DNA of 44,591 bases, taken from positions 1 to 44,591 of the forward strand of contig NZ_JAKRNE010000016.1 in NCBI RefSeq assembly GCF_022347205.1, read 5' to 3'. Source of the DNA: Corynebacterium sp. ACRPO. GTDB lineage: Bacteria > Actinomycetota > Actinomycetes > Mycobacteriales > Mycobacteriaceae. This document shows positions 19,467 through 28,414 of this stretch, piece after piece; positions within the stretch are counted from its first letter, which is position 1, and every line of letters begins with the position of its first letter. Below the pieces are notes generated by a model. It made no database searches and was not told the origin of the DNA. It saw nothing but the letters and a program-made list of their open reading frames with translations. The position numbers and the translations under genes are program-made.

Positions 19467-19934
19467 CTAGTTTGCTGGATAGCTCTCGGCCACGATGCCA
19501 TCGCTAGCCGGCATCACAAGGCCTCGCTCAAACGCTACGAGGACCGCCTTTTCATCGGATTCGCTGATGTCACCAGACTCCACCGCACTGTTGAGCTCGC
19601 GCTCGAGGTAGACGCGCACATCGGATTTGCCGTTTTCAGTCTGGGTAATATCCCGCGGGACGGAATTGAGCGGGATGCCCAGCGCCTTCGCCAAGGAGGT
19701 CACGCGGTTGGCGTCGGTGGAATCATCGCCTTTGATAGCACCATTGACCTGTGCGGGCATGTCTTCTTGGACTACGCCACCAGCCACGGCCTCGCCCACC
19801 GTCTTCGTCCCCTTGGGGGGATTATCGCGATTGGTGGCCCACACCCCGACAGCGATAGCCACGATGACGGCCACGGCTACAAAGGCCCACAGGTAGATGA
19901 GCTTATGTCGATACACTCCGCTGATTTTAGCCAT
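19467..19934 (-). CDS. Membrane-anchored protein of unknown function
   Basis: With the ATG at 19934 the product is 155 residues: a short cytosolic head (MAKISGVYRHKL), one membrane segment (about 13-36, LIYLWAFVAVAVIVAIAVGV) and an extracytoplasmic domain of about 115 residues without cysteines. The start lies inside the end of the preceding gene (8-base overlap), so the two are translationally coupled. I do not recognise the outer domain. Confidence 0.7.
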   Translation of the reverse strand: MAKISGVYRHKLIYLWAFVAVAVIVAIAVGVWATNRDNPPKGTKTVGEAVAGGVVQEDMPAQVNGAIKGDDSTDANRVTSLAKALGIPLNSVPRDITQTENGKSDVRVYLERELNSAVESGDISESDEKAVLVAFERGLVMPASDGIVAESYPAN

Positions 19935-20271
19935 GGTAACCAGCGCTATCGCCGAAGGAACCGTAGTCATTGCCGCGAGGGTTCTCGCCGCGATCATTGA
20001 GTGCGTCGATGATGGAGCGGATGGTGGCCTCCCCTATGCGGTCGGCGCGCCCCCACGAGCGAGGGGCCTGGCGAGAATTGTGCGGTGCTGATTCTGGGCG
20101 CGGCGGCGCTGGCTTTTCCTCCCGGGGCGTGGAGACCTCGATGGTCAAGGTGGTGCCATCAAGGCGGAGGGCGTCACCATCGCGCACGCCCGCGGCACGC
20201 GCTGCGGAAAGCAGCGCGGATAGTTCGCTCACCGTGGCGTTGTCCACATCGAGTTGCAGCTTAAAAGACAT
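19927..20271 (-). CDS. Hypothetical protein, 114 residues
   Basis: The ATG at 20271 gives MSFKLQLDVDNATVSELSAL, and AAGGAC stands about 9 bases before it. The first 60 residues read as a compact soluble domain (strand-helix-strand, ending LDGTTLTIEV). The rest is Pro/Arg/Gly-rich and ends in SFGDSAGYHG. It overlaps the membrane-anchored gene by 8 bases. No known domain recognised; the pair probably works together. Confidence 0.7.
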   Translation of the reverse strand: MSFKLQLDVDNATVSELSALLSAARAAGVRDGDALRLDGTTLTIEVSTPREEKPAPPRPESAPHNSRQAPRSWGRADRIGEATIRSIIDALNDRGENPRGNDYGSFGDSAGYHG

Positions 20272-20301
20272 AACTAGCCAGTCCTTTCTTGTTCCCATCC
20301 C

Positions 20302-20330
20302 ACTTTAGAGCCCGAAAGTGCAAAAAGTAA
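20302..20330 (-). promoter_or_regulatory. Promoter for the 114-residue gene
   Basis: On the minus strand TTACTT (20325-20330) and TAAAGT (20302-20307) are separated by 17 bases, 31 bases before the start codon. It separates this small operon from glnE. Confidence 0.4.
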
Positions 20331-20368
20331 GGCCACAATGCGCGCATCGGGGACTTTCAAGGCTAACT

Positions 20369-23300
20369 CTAAGAATGCTCGAAGGATTCCTCCTCGCCCC
20401 AGAAGACCTCATCCACAACCTTCCGGGCATGGCGGGTAAGTTTCAAATAGTTTTCTAGAAACCCTTGGTTATCCTCCGGCGGCCAGCCAGCGGCACCGGC
20501 TACCTGGGCCAGCTGGGGACCGGGCCCGGGCAACTGGTCGACGCGCTTGCCGCGCACGAGCACCAGTGCATTGCGGGCGTCGGTAGCCATAAGCCAGGCT
20601 TCGCGCAGGTCCGAGACCTGATCGGCAGACAGGATTGCGGTTTCCTCCAAGGCATCGAGCACGCGGAGTGTGGACGGATCGTGCAGTTGGGCATACTCGT
20701 GAGCATGCATCATGGTCAGGAGCTGTACGGTCCATTCAATATCTGAGAGCGCACCGCGCCCCAGCTTGGTATGAGTATTGCGGTCCGCGCCGCGCGGCAG
20801 GCGCTCATTGTCCACGCGCGCCTTCATGCGCCGGATATCGCGAATGGTCGAGGCGCTCGCGCCGCCTTCTGGGTAGCGGAAGCTATCGACCATGGACATA
20901 AATCGCTCGCCTACTTCCTTGTCACCAGCCACGAAGGCCGCGCGCAACAAAGCCTGCAGCTCCCAAGACTCGCCCCACTCGCGGTAGTAACGCTCATAGG
21001 AGGAGATGGTGCGCGCCACCGCACCAGAGCGGCCCTCTGGGCGCAGGCCCAAGTCGACGTCCAATGGTGGGTCGCCCGAAGGCTTAGACAGGCGGCGCCG
21101 AAGCTTATCGACGATCCCGATGGCCCACTTCACGGCCTCCCCTTCCGCACCAGAGTCACCGGCCGGTTCGCTAGGTTCTGCTACGACGAGCACATCCGCA
21201 TCTGAGCCAAATCCCAGCTCCATACCTCCCAAACGGCCCATGCCAATGACGGCGATGCGCGCTGGCGGCTCTGCGTCCTCGTTAGCCAGGCGCCACGCGC
21301 GCACCTCAGCGCGAAGTGCGGCCTCAAGGACGGCATCCCAAATTGTGGATAGCTCGTGACACACCTGCTTGACCGGCATGAAGCCCAGCAAATCCGCACT
21401 GGCGATGCGGGCCAGCTCAACCCGGCGCAACGAGCGCGCCACCGCCACCGCTTTATCCGGGTCGGCGTGTCGCTTGCTGGAATTGACCAGCGCCTTGGAA
21501 ACCTGTTCGGGCTTGGTTTCTAGCAGTTTGGGGCCAGTGGCGCCGTCGGAAAGCTGCTTAACCGAATCCGGTGCGCTAATAATCAGATCAGAAGTAAACG
21601 GCGAGGTACCCAGAATGTGCATGAGCCGCTGGCCCACAATTCCTTCATCGCGCAGCATGCGCAAGAACCACGACCTATCGTTCGCGGCCTCCGAGAGCTT
21701 GCGATAGTTCAACAGACCCATATCGGGGTCTGCGGTATCAGCCAGCCATTCCATCAAGGTAGGCAGCAAAATCGCCTGGATGCGTGCCTTGCGCGAGGTT
21801 CCCGCCGCCAAGGAGGTCAAGTGCTCGAATGCGCGGTCGGGGTGGTTATAGCCCAACGCGGCCAGCTGCAGCTTGGCGGCCTCCGGCGACAGCTTGAGCT
21901 CATCGGCGGACATGGTGACCACGGAATTAAGCAGCGGCCGGTAGAACAGGCGCGAGTGCAGCTCGGAGATCCGCAGACGGATTCGGCGCAGGTGCGAGAG
22001 CATGCGCTCGGCCGCCGACTTGGTGCCCTGCGGATAAAAGCCGGCGATGCGCGCCAGCCACTTCATCCCCTCTTCATCGTCCTTTTCCGGCAGCGTGTGT
22101 GTGCGGCGGAAGCGCTCCAATTGCAGGCGGTGCTCAAGCAGGCGCAAAAACTCATAGGCCTCAATGAGCTGGGTGCCGTCCTCGCGGCCGACGTACCCCG
22201 CTGAAATCAGTGCCTCCAGCGCCTCCACCGTGGAAAGCGCACGCAGCGTCTCATCGGAGCGCCCGTGCACCAATTGCAAGAGCTGGACAGCAAATTCGAT
22301 ATCGCGCAGGCCGCCCACGCCTAGCTTCAGCTCGCGGTGCTTGAGTTCTTCGGGAACATTGGCCAGCACGCGGCGGCGCATGGCCTGTACGTCCTCAACA
22401 AAGGACTCGCGCTGCGACGCCGTCCACACCATCGGTCGGATCTGGTCCAAATAGTCCTGGCCTAGTGGGAGGTAGCCCGTCATGGCGCGCGCTTTAAGGA
22501 GCGCCTGGAATTCCCACGTCTCCGCCCATCGCTTGTAGTAGGCCACGTGGGATTCCAAAGTGCGCACCAACGCGCCCGACTTTCCCTCCGGGCGCAGGTT
22601 GGCATCCACCTCGAAAAAGGTGGTGGATCCAATGCGATTAAACTCCGCCGCCAGCCGCGTGGCCCTAGGGGTTGCCTCGCTGCCGACGAAGATGACGTCC
22701 ACATCGGAGATATAGTTCAGCTCGCCTGCGCCACACTTGCCCATCGCCATGACTGCCAGCTGTGCATCCAAGGGTTCATCGCCGTAGATGGTGCGCACAG
22801 CGCAGGCAAGGGAGGCGGTTAAGGCGGCGTCGGCAAGCGCGGTGGTCAGCGCCGTAATCTGGCGGAATCCTATCTCCGGCTGCAGCCTGGTCTGGCCCTT
22901 GCGTGAATGGAAGGTGCCCGCCACATCACAGGCGGCAATGCGCATCATCAAAGTGCGGTAGGTCGTGCGCAGCGCCTTCTTATGCTCACCCTCGCCGGCA
23001 CGGTAAGTACCCGCCGCGCTCAAGTCCTCGCGCGCCGGATCGGGCCGGTCCACGTCGTGAGCAAAGTCCGCAGGCTGGGCATCGACCGCACCAAGCAAGC
23101 TTTGCAGCATCTCTTCGGGCTGAGGAAGGGGTTTTTCTAATTCTCGCCACAGTTCAGGGTGTGCCGCGAGATGATCGCCAAAGGCGGTCGACGCCCCCAG
23201 TAAGGCGAAGAGGCGCACGCGCAAGGTTTCATTGGACCGCACGGCATCATCTAGCTCTGGGGCTTGCTCATAGATGCGGATCAGATTATTGAGAGCCAGG

Positions 23301-23440
23301 TCTGGGTCACCCACGGCAGCGAGGGTCCACAACAGATCCGCTGATTCCGGATTCTTCCACCCCAGCTGCTCAATATCCTGCGCAGCATGCGGGCGGGTAA
23401 GACCTAGTGTGGCCGGTGAAGGCACAGCAGCAGGACGCAT
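20369..23440 (-). CDS. glnE: Glutamine synthetase adenylyltransferase/deadenylase
   Basis: GlnE switches glutamine synthetase I off and on by adding AMP to, or removing it from, Tyr405. The product has 1023 residues with two nucleotidyltransferase domains. The N-terminal deadenylase half has MGKCGAGELNYISDVDVIFV. The C-terminal adenylylase half has MGRLGGMELGFGSDADVLVV. Both keep the G-S/D-D-X-D metal motif. The paired blocks RPEGKSGALVRTLESH and RPEGRSGAVARTISSYERYY follow each domain. An AGGAGA stands before the start, and the gene begins 7 bases after the glnA2 stop, so the two form an operon. Confidence 0.97.
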   Translation of the reverse strand: MRPAAVPSPATLGLTRPHAAQDIEQLGWKNPESADLLWTLAAVGDPDLALNNLIRIYEQAPELDDAVRSNETLRVRLFALLGASTAFGDHLAAHPELWRELEKPLPQPEEMLQSLLGAVDAQPADFAHDVDRPDPAREDLSAAGTYRAGEGEHKKALRTTYRTLMMRIAACDVAGTFHSRKGQTRLQPEIGFRQITALTTALADAALTASLACAVRTIYGDEPLDAQLAVMAMGKCGAGELNYISDVDVIFVGSEATPRATRLAAEFNRIGSTTFFEVDANLRPEGKSGALVRTLESHVAYYKRWAETWEFQALLKARAMTGYLPLGQDYLDQIRPMVWTASQRESFVEDVQAMRRRVLANVPEELKHRELKLGVGGLRDIEFAVQLLQLVHGRSDETLRALSTVEALEALISAGYVGREDGTQLIEAYEFLRLLEHRLQLERFRRTHTLPEKDDEEGMKWLARIAGFYPQGTKSAAERMLSHLRRIRLRISELHSRLFYRPLLNSVVTMSADELKLSPEAAKLQLAALGYNHPDRAFEHLTSLAAGTSRKARIQAILLPTLMEWLADTADPDMGLLNYRKLSEAANDRSWFLRMLRDEGIVGQRLMHILGTSPFTSDLIISAPDSVKQLSDGATGPKLLETKPEQVSKALVNSSKRHADPDKAVAVARSLRRVELARIASADLLGFMPVKQVCHELSTIWDAVLEAALRAEVRAWRLANEDAEPPARIAVIGMGRLGGMELGFGSDADVLVVAEPSEPAGDSGAEGEAVKWAIGIVDKLRRRLSKPSGDPPLDVDLGLRPEGRSGAVARTISSYERYYREWGESWELQALLRAAFVAGDKEVGERFMSMVDSFRYPEGGASASTIRDIRRMKARVDNERLPRGADRNTHTKLGRGALSDIEWTVQLLTMMHAHEYAQLHDPSTLRVLDALEETAILSADQVSDLREAWLMATDARNALVLVRGKRVDQLPGPGPQLAQVAGAAGWPPEDNQGFLENYLKLTRHARKVVDEVFWGEEESFEHS

Positions 23441-23447
23441 TATTCTC

Positions 23448-24785
23448 CTAGAAGTTCAAGTTATTGCGCAGCTCAAAGGTGGTGATTTGGCTCTGATAGT
23501 GATGCCACTCATCCCACTTGGAGCGCAGGAAGAACTCAAAGACGTGCTCGCCCAGGACTTCGGCCATGAACTCGGATTTTTCAAATTCTCGCAAGGCCTG
23601 ATCCAGGCTGGTGGGTAGATCCTTATAGCCCATTGCCCGGCGCTCGCGGCGGGTGAGCTGGTGGACATCGTCCTCGGCCGGTTCATCGAGCTCGTAGCCC
23701 TCGCGGATGCCTCGCAGGCCTGCTGCTAGTAGCACCGCATAGCCCAGGTAGGGGTTCATCGAGGCATCAATGGAGCGGATTTCTACCCGGCGCGATTCTT
23801 CCTTGGTCAGCCGGTAGGTGGGAACGCGGACCAGCGCGGAGCGATTCGATACTCCCCAGGTGGCTGCGCCCGGCGCCTCGTTGCCGAACATCAGGCGCTT
23901 ATAAGAATTGGTCCACTGATTCACAATCGCGGACATCTCCGTGGAGTGCTCCAAGATGCCGGCGATGAACTGGCGGCCGGTCTGGGACAAAGAGAATTCA
24001 TCATCCGGATCGTGGAAAGCATTGGATTGGCCTTCAAAAAGGCTCAAGTGGGTATGCATGCCAGAGCCCGGCAAATGTTCGAAGGGCTTAGGCATGAAGG
24101 TGGCGCGCACGTTGGAATTGGTGGCCACCTGCTTGATCACGTGCCGGAAAGTCATGATGTTATCGGCCATGGTGAGCACGTCCGCATGGCGCAGATCAAT
24201 TTCTTGCTGGCCCGGCGCGGTTTCGTGGTGGCTAAACTCCGTGGCAATTCCCAGCGATTCCAGCGCTAACATTGCCTTCCTGCGGAAAAGCGGGGCGGTA
24301 TCGTGCGTTGCTTGGTCGAAGTAACCGCCGTTATCCGTCGGTACCAAGTCAGTGAGTTCGCGGCCGCGCTCGAAAAGATAGAACTCGATTTCAGGCGAGG
24401 CCATGCAGGTAAATCCATCGTTGGCGGCCTCGGTGACCTGGCGGCGCAGGATATGGCGCGGGTCCACCATAGAGGGCTGGCCGTCTGGCTGTGCGATATC
24501 GCAAAACATGCGGGCCGATTGCAGGTCCGGCTCATCCATATCAAAGGGCAGAATCTGGAAGGTGGAGGGATCTGGCAGGGCGATCGTGTCAGACTCAGAG
24601 ATGCGAGAAAAGCCCTCTACGGAAGAACCATCAAAGCCAACACCTTCTTCAAAGGCCGATTCCAGCTCGGACGGGCTCATGACCACGGATTTAAGGGCGC
24701 CCAGAATATCCGTAAACCACAGGCGGATAAAGCGGATATCGCGTTCCTCAACGGTGCGCAAGACAAATTCGTGTTGGCTATTCAT
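23448..24785 (-). CDS. glnA2: Glutamine synthetase-like protein GlnA2 (type I-alpha)
   Basis: The product has 445 residues, shorter than GlnA by about 30, as in type I-alpha enzymes. The catalytic blocks are present: VGFDGSSVEGFSRI, ASPEIEFYLFE, HHETAPGQQEIDLRH, MPKPFEHLPGSGMHTHLS and NRSALVRVP. At the position of Tyr405 of GlnA the sequence is EDDVHQLTRRE, with His in place of the modifiable Tyr. It therefore should not be adenylylated by GlnE even though both are co-transcribed. Corynebacterial GlnA2 is known to be dispensable for ammonia assimilation. Confidence 0.92.
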   Translation of the reverse strand: MNSQHEFVLRTVEERDIRFIRLWFTDILGALKSVVMSPSELESAFEEGVGFDGSSVEGFSRISESDTIALPDPSTFQILPFDMDEPDLQSARMFCDIAQPDGQPSMVDPRHILRRQVTEAANDGFTCMASPEIEFYLFERGRELTDLVPTDNGGYFDQATHDTAPLFRRKAMLALESLGIATEFSHHETAPGQQEIDLRHADVLTMADNIMTFRHVIKQVATNSNVRATFMPKPFEHLPGSGMHTHLSLFEGQSNAFHDPDDEFSLSQTGRQFIAGILEHSTEMSAIVNQWTNSYKRLMFGNEAPGAATWGVSNRSALVRVPTYRLTKEESRRVEIRSIDASMNPYLGYAVLLAAGLRGIREGYELDEPAEDDVHQLTRRERRAMGYKDLPTSLDQALREFEKSEFMAEVLGEHVFEFFLRSKWDEWHHYQSQITTFELRNNLNF

Positions 24786-24977
24786 GCTTTAGACCTTACC
24801 GGCTCTCCCCCGAGGGATGTGCAGTTCATGCGACAGTTTTTCCGGGGCGAAATGTGCAGGTCGCAAGAGTATCTAGGGGGTGGCCAGTGGGGGATTTTCC
24901 GGCAGGAGCCAGCTCCAGCGCATGCTTTGCTAAGTGGGCAAGCGAACACACGTACACCTCTTAAAGGACGAATCTTT

Positions 24978-26036
24978 ATGACCACCCACTGCGATGACCT
25001 TTCTGCTCACGTAATCGAACGCCTCGTCACCGCCGCACAACAAGGCTGGGCGCCGGCGGACTTAGAACACGTCTTAGGCCCGCACGCCTACCCGATTATT
25101 TACCGTGCAAGCCCCCATGTGCCGGCACGAATTACCTCCCCTGCGCTGCGCAAAGCATGGCTACAGATGGCCCCTCCGCAGGAAAACTTCATTCCCCGCG
25201 ATAAGTTGCGCGCCATTATTAAAGAGCTCATTCACCTACCGAAGCTGCGCGATACCGAGCTTTTAGCCTCCGGCGAATCCTTGCGGGAGGACGGGCTCAG
25301 CGATAAGCAACGCAAAATCCGCGAGAAGGTTCTAGGCCTTTTACGGAAAGCGGAATCTACCAGCTTTGAGGATGAGGCCGAGGTTCTCATTTCTAAGGCG
25401 CAGTCCCTGCAGCAGAAGTATCGCATCGAAGACCTGCTTACTTCCGAGCTGCCTCATCTCATTTCCCACCGCGTGCACATCCACCCGCCGTATATCAAGC
25501 ACCAGGCTTCCCTGTTAAGCACCATCTCCGACGCCAATGGATGCACCACTCTCCTGATTCATGACAAGGGTTTAGCCTGTGTGATTGGCGCCCCTGCCGA
25601 CGCCGCCCATTGCGCCGATCTCTTCGCCTCTCTCAACCGTCAATGCGATTGGTTCATGCGCAACGGTGACGGCGCAGAAATTGCCCGTGCTACCGGCTCC
25701 ACCGCCGCCTATCGCCGTAGCTTCCGGCTCTCTTATGCCGCCCGTATCGGTGAATTGCTCACCCAAGCAAATGAGGACGGCATCGCAGAAAACCTGCGGG
25801 AATCCCAGTACTGCTCACACCACGCAGAGACTGTAGCTACCCAAACCCTTCCGGCGTTGCAGGCGCGCACCGATCATGCCATCGATACTCGCAATCGCCT
25901 CTTCCCCAACCTGACGGAAATGTCGCTTTCCATGAACAGCATGCACGGCATCAACGATGGCATTGCCGCTGCCGATAAATCTCACTTTGGCGGCGATGCT
26001 TCCGGGATCGGTTCGGTTCCAGAAATTACGCAGTAA
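24978..26036 (+). CDS. DUF2786 domain protein
   Basis: The ATG at 24978 follows AAAGGA (24963-24968) with 9 bases spacing; the frame is open far upstream but that part lies antisense to glnA2. The product has 352 residues. Residues about 110-150 (KIREKVLGLLRKAESTSFED, then EAEVLISKAQSLQQKYRI) form the DUF2786 helical domain. The remainder has several His/Cys residues (HCADLF, YCSHHAET), but I see no intact HExxH metalloprotease motif. Family members occur in actinobacteria and in phages; the function is unknown. It is divergent from glnA2. Confidence 0.8.
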   Translation: MTTHCDDLSAHVIERLVTAAQQGWAPADLEHVLGPHAYPIIYRASPHVPARITSPALRKAWLQMAPPQENFIPRDKLRAIIKELIHLPKLRDTELLASGESLREDGLSDKQRKIREKVLGLLRKAESTSFEDEAEVLISKAQSLQQKYRIEDLLTSELPHLISHRVHIHPPYIKHQASLLSTISDANGCTTLLIHDKGLACVIGAPADAAHCADLFASLNRQCDWFMRNGDGAEIARATGSTAAYRRSFRLSYAARIGELLTQANEDGIAENLRESQYCSHHAETVATQTLPALQARTDHAIDTRNRLFPNLTEMSLSMNSMHGINDGIAAADKSHFGGDASGIGSVPEITQ

Positions 26037-26063
26037 TTTTGCCCTGCTCAAGGCCATTCTTCC

Positions 26064-26090
26064 CTCCCGTTCCCTGCTAGCGAACGGGGG
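26064..26090 (+). terminator. Hairpin after the DUF2786 gene
   Basis: CCCGTTC (26066-26072) pairs with GAACGGG (26082-26088) and can extend by two further pairs. There is no T-run, so it is only a possible terminator. Confidence 0.35.
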
Positions 26091-26169
26091 CGAGGAGCGA
26101 CACCGAAACGAATGCTTAACGGGTAGGATCACCGGTGAGATATTGGTCTAGAAAGTAAAAGGTACGTGA

Positions 26170-27906
26170 ATGTCTACACAGTCTTTTCTCGAAGTTGAAG
26201 CGAAATTCTCCGTAGCCGAGTCCACTCAGCTCCCTGAACTGACCCGCCTCGAGGGAGTTGACCACGTTGCAGACACGCGCCACCACGCGCTTTCTGCCAT
26301 CTACTACGACACCGAAGACCTCCGCCTCACCCATGCAAAGGTCACCCTCCGCCGTCGCACCGGTGGTAATGATGATGGCTGGCATATCAAGATTCCTAGC
26401 GAGGCTGGCCGCACTGAAATCCACGCCGAGCTGGAAGAACCTGTAGATGGCCGCTACGAAGTACCTGAGGAGCTTCTCCACCAGGTCCGCTCCATTATCC
26501 GCCACAACGAACTCACCCCGATTGCTCAAGTAGACAACAAGCGCACCGAGATGGTCCTAGCGGATGCCGACAATAAACCGGTAGCAGAATTCTGCGATGA
26601 CCACGTCACCGCCTTTTCCTTCCTTCCAGGTGGCCAGCAACAGTCGTGGCGCGAGTGGGAAGTAGAGCTCGCCGGTGAGCTTCCTGGCACTGAGGAAGGT
26701 ACGCAATTCATTCGCCGTGCCACTTCCCTGCTCATCGGTGCCGGTGCGCGCGTTTCTTCCTCCCCATCCAAGCTGAAGACCGCCCTGGGTGATTCCTACG
26801 CCAATGCTCCGCTGCCTCCAGCCCTGGTATCGCCGGATGTAGACCCAGACTCCCCTGCCGCGGCCGTCATCACCGCACTCCAAGCCAACCGCGACAAGCT
26901 AGTTGATTATGACCCGCGCGTGCGCCGCGATGAGTGGGACTCGGTTCACCAGATGCGCGTCGCCACCCGCGAGCTGCGCAGCCACCTGCAGACCTTCCAT
27001 GGCATCGTTGTCGGCCCAGAAATCGACAAGATCGAAGCCGAGCTCAAGGAGCTTGCCAGCATCTTGGGCGTTGCTCGCGATGCGGAAGTTGTGGAAGAGC
27101 GCTGGCAGAAGCTGCTGGAGTCCGAGGATTCTGACACCTTGGATGACTCCACCCGCGAGCACATTGCGCACGATATGGGCAACGCCTACCGCCGCGCGCA
27201 CCGCCGCGTTATCGCAGCCCTAGATTCCGAGCGTTACCTCGAGCTGCTGGAGTCTCTCGATCGCCTGCTCGCAGACCCGCCAACGGCCGATAAGCAACAG
27301 GAGTCCGCCCCGGCAGCAAGCGATGCGGAGCAGACAGAGGAGCAGTCCTCTGCAGAAGATGACGCCGCTACCCCTACCGAATCCAGCGAGGACAGCGCAC
27401 CTGCTGCAGAAAAGGCCGAAAAGAAGCCAGAGAAAAAGAAGTCCAAGGACAAGTCCGCCGACATGGATACCGTGATGGCGCAGCACCTTGAAAAGGCCTA
27501 TAACAAGCTGGTCAAGCGCCATAAGAAGGCCGTGGAGAACTGGGATAACCAGGAATTGTCCCTGCACGAGCGCGAGGATTATTTCCACGATATGCGCAAG
27601 GCAGCAAAGAAGCTGCGCTATGCAGCTGAAGCAGCTGGTTCTGCTACCAACCTCAAGACCAAGCGTCTCTACAAAGCCTGCAAGCAGATGCAGTCGGTGC
27701 TCGGTGATTTCCAGGATTCCGTGACCTCGCGCGATAAGCTGCTCGAGCTGGCAGGGTCCGCTCGCCGCCGTGGGGAGAATACCTTTGGCTACGGCCTGCT
27801 TTACCAGCGCGAGCGAACCATTGGCCTAAAGGCTCTTGATGATTACGCTGAGTCTTTCAAAGACATCAAGGCCGCGTTTAAGCCGCTGCGCAAGAAACTA
27901 AAGTAG
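26170..27906 (+). CDS. CYTH-CHAD domain protein
   Basis: The product has 578 residues. The N-terminal CYTH (triphosphate tunnel) domain, residues about 1-205, has the signature FLEVEAKF and the strands VTLRRRTGG and WHIKIP. It binds triphosphates or polyphosphate. A CHAD domain follows (about 225-575), with the helix motifs VHQMRVATRELRSHLQTF and FHDMRKAAKKLRYAAEAAG, each bearing the conserved His and basic residues thought to bind polyphosphate. Between the two CHAD halves is a low-complexity Glu/Ala/Lys/Ser insert (about 373-430) that looks disordered. The start ATG is preceded by AAAAGG. A role in polyphosphate granules or in hydrolysis of triphosphates is by family only. Confidence 0.9.
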   Translation: MSTQSFLEVEAKFSVAESTQLPELTRLEGVDHVADTRHHALSAIYYDTEDLRLTHAKVTLRRRTGGNDDGWHIKIPSEAGRTEIHAELEEPVDGRYEVPEELLHQVRSIIRHNELTPIAQVDNKRTEMVLADADNKPVAEFCDDHVTAFSFLPGGQQQSWREWEVELAGELPGTEEGTQFIRRATSLLIGAGARVSSSPSKLKTALGDSYANAPLPPALVSPDVDPDSPAAAVITALQANRDKLVDYDPRVRRDEWDSVHQMRVATRELRSHLQTFHGIVVGPEIDKIEAELKELASILGVARDAEVVEERWQKLLESEDSDTLDDSTREHIAHDMGNAYRRAHRRVIAALDSERYLELLESLDRLLADPPTADKQQESAPAASDAEQTEEQSSAEDDAATPTESSEDSAPAAEKAEKKPEKKKSKDKSADMDTVMAQHLEKAYNKLVKRHKKAVENWDNQELSLHEREDYFHDMRKAAKKLRYAAEAAGSATNLKTKRLYKACKQMQSVLGDFQDSVTSRDKLLELAGSARRRGENTFGYGLLYQRERTIGLKALDDYAESFKDIKAAFKPLRKKLK

Positions 27907-27949
27907 CCGCGCTCCCCTGGCAGGTGCTGGGAAACACGGCTTTAAAAGA

Positions 27950-27980
27950 GATGGCTGGGAGTTAGCTACTTCCAGCCATC
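27950..27980. terminator. Hairpin between convergent genes
   Basis: GATGGCTGG (27950-27958) pairs perfectly with CCAGCCATC (27972-27980) and is followed by TTCTTC. It ends the CYTH-CHAD transcript, and its right arm overlaps the end of the convergent small gene. Confidence 0.65.
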
Positions 27981-28154
27981 TTCTTCGTCTGCGGCGTCTG
28001 CCGCATCATTGCGGGCTTGGGCAATTTCGATGGCGTTTTCTGCCTCTTCGCGGGTGTCATACGGGCCCATCCGATTTTCCCAGCCAGAGGTCTTGCCTTG
28101 GCTGACTTCCTTAGTGGTGGGATCAAAGAACCACTTCTGGTCTGCATCGCTCAT
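27966..28154 (-). CDS. Small conserved actinobacterial protein (SPOR-like), 62 residues
   Basis: MSDADQKWFFDPTTKEVSQG begins a short protein, then GKTSGWENRMGPYDTREEAE and a helix ENAIEIAQARNDAAD with an acidic tail. The pattern of aromatic strand, NRMGPYDTREEAE and a helix is found in many small actinobacterial proteins annotated as SPOR-domain-like. SPOR domains bind peptidoglycan, but with no signal peptide this one is cytosolic as read. Its stop lies inside the bidirectional hairpin. Confidence 0.75.
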   Translation of the reverse strand: MSDADQKWFFDPTTKEVSQGKTSGWENRMGPYDTREEAENAIEIAQARNDAADAADEEDGWK

Positions 28155-28253
28155 GAAACTATCCTCTCAGTTGTTGCATCAGCGGCATCGGCTAAGTGCT
28201 GCCGCTGATATGGTTTGTGCCCACACTACCCACGCTGTCCCATTGATGCCCGC

Positions 28254-28414
28254 TAGAATGTGGGGCAGCACAATTCTTTTATACGAATCCATGTCGTATT
28301 CCCCGCCACCGCGCACATAGGTGGCGGGCGTTCGTTGCTTTAAACGCACCGCCGCGTGTGTTGGGCAACGAAGACTTACTGGTCCCAGAACCTGGAAAAG
28401 GAGCTTTAGCACCC
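28254..28414 (+). other. Structured leader upstream of the galactokinase-like gene
   Basis: A -10 box TAGAAT (28254-28259) is followed by three consecutive hairpins: ATACGA/TCGTAT (28281-28286/28294-28299); CCCGCCACC/GGTGGCGGG (28302-28310/28320-28328, perfect 9 bp); and TTCGTTGC/GCAACGAA (28331-28338/28365-28372, perfect 8 bp) with an inner ACGC/GCGT. The ribosome-binding site AAAAGGAG (28396-28403) and the start codon follow about 25-45 bases later. I recognise no known riboswitch or small RNA class in it. Confidence 0.5.

Noticed and set aside
24303..24977. 225-codon extension of the DUF2786 protein
   Set aside because: It runs antisense through glnA2; a good ribosome-binding site precedes the ATG at 24978.
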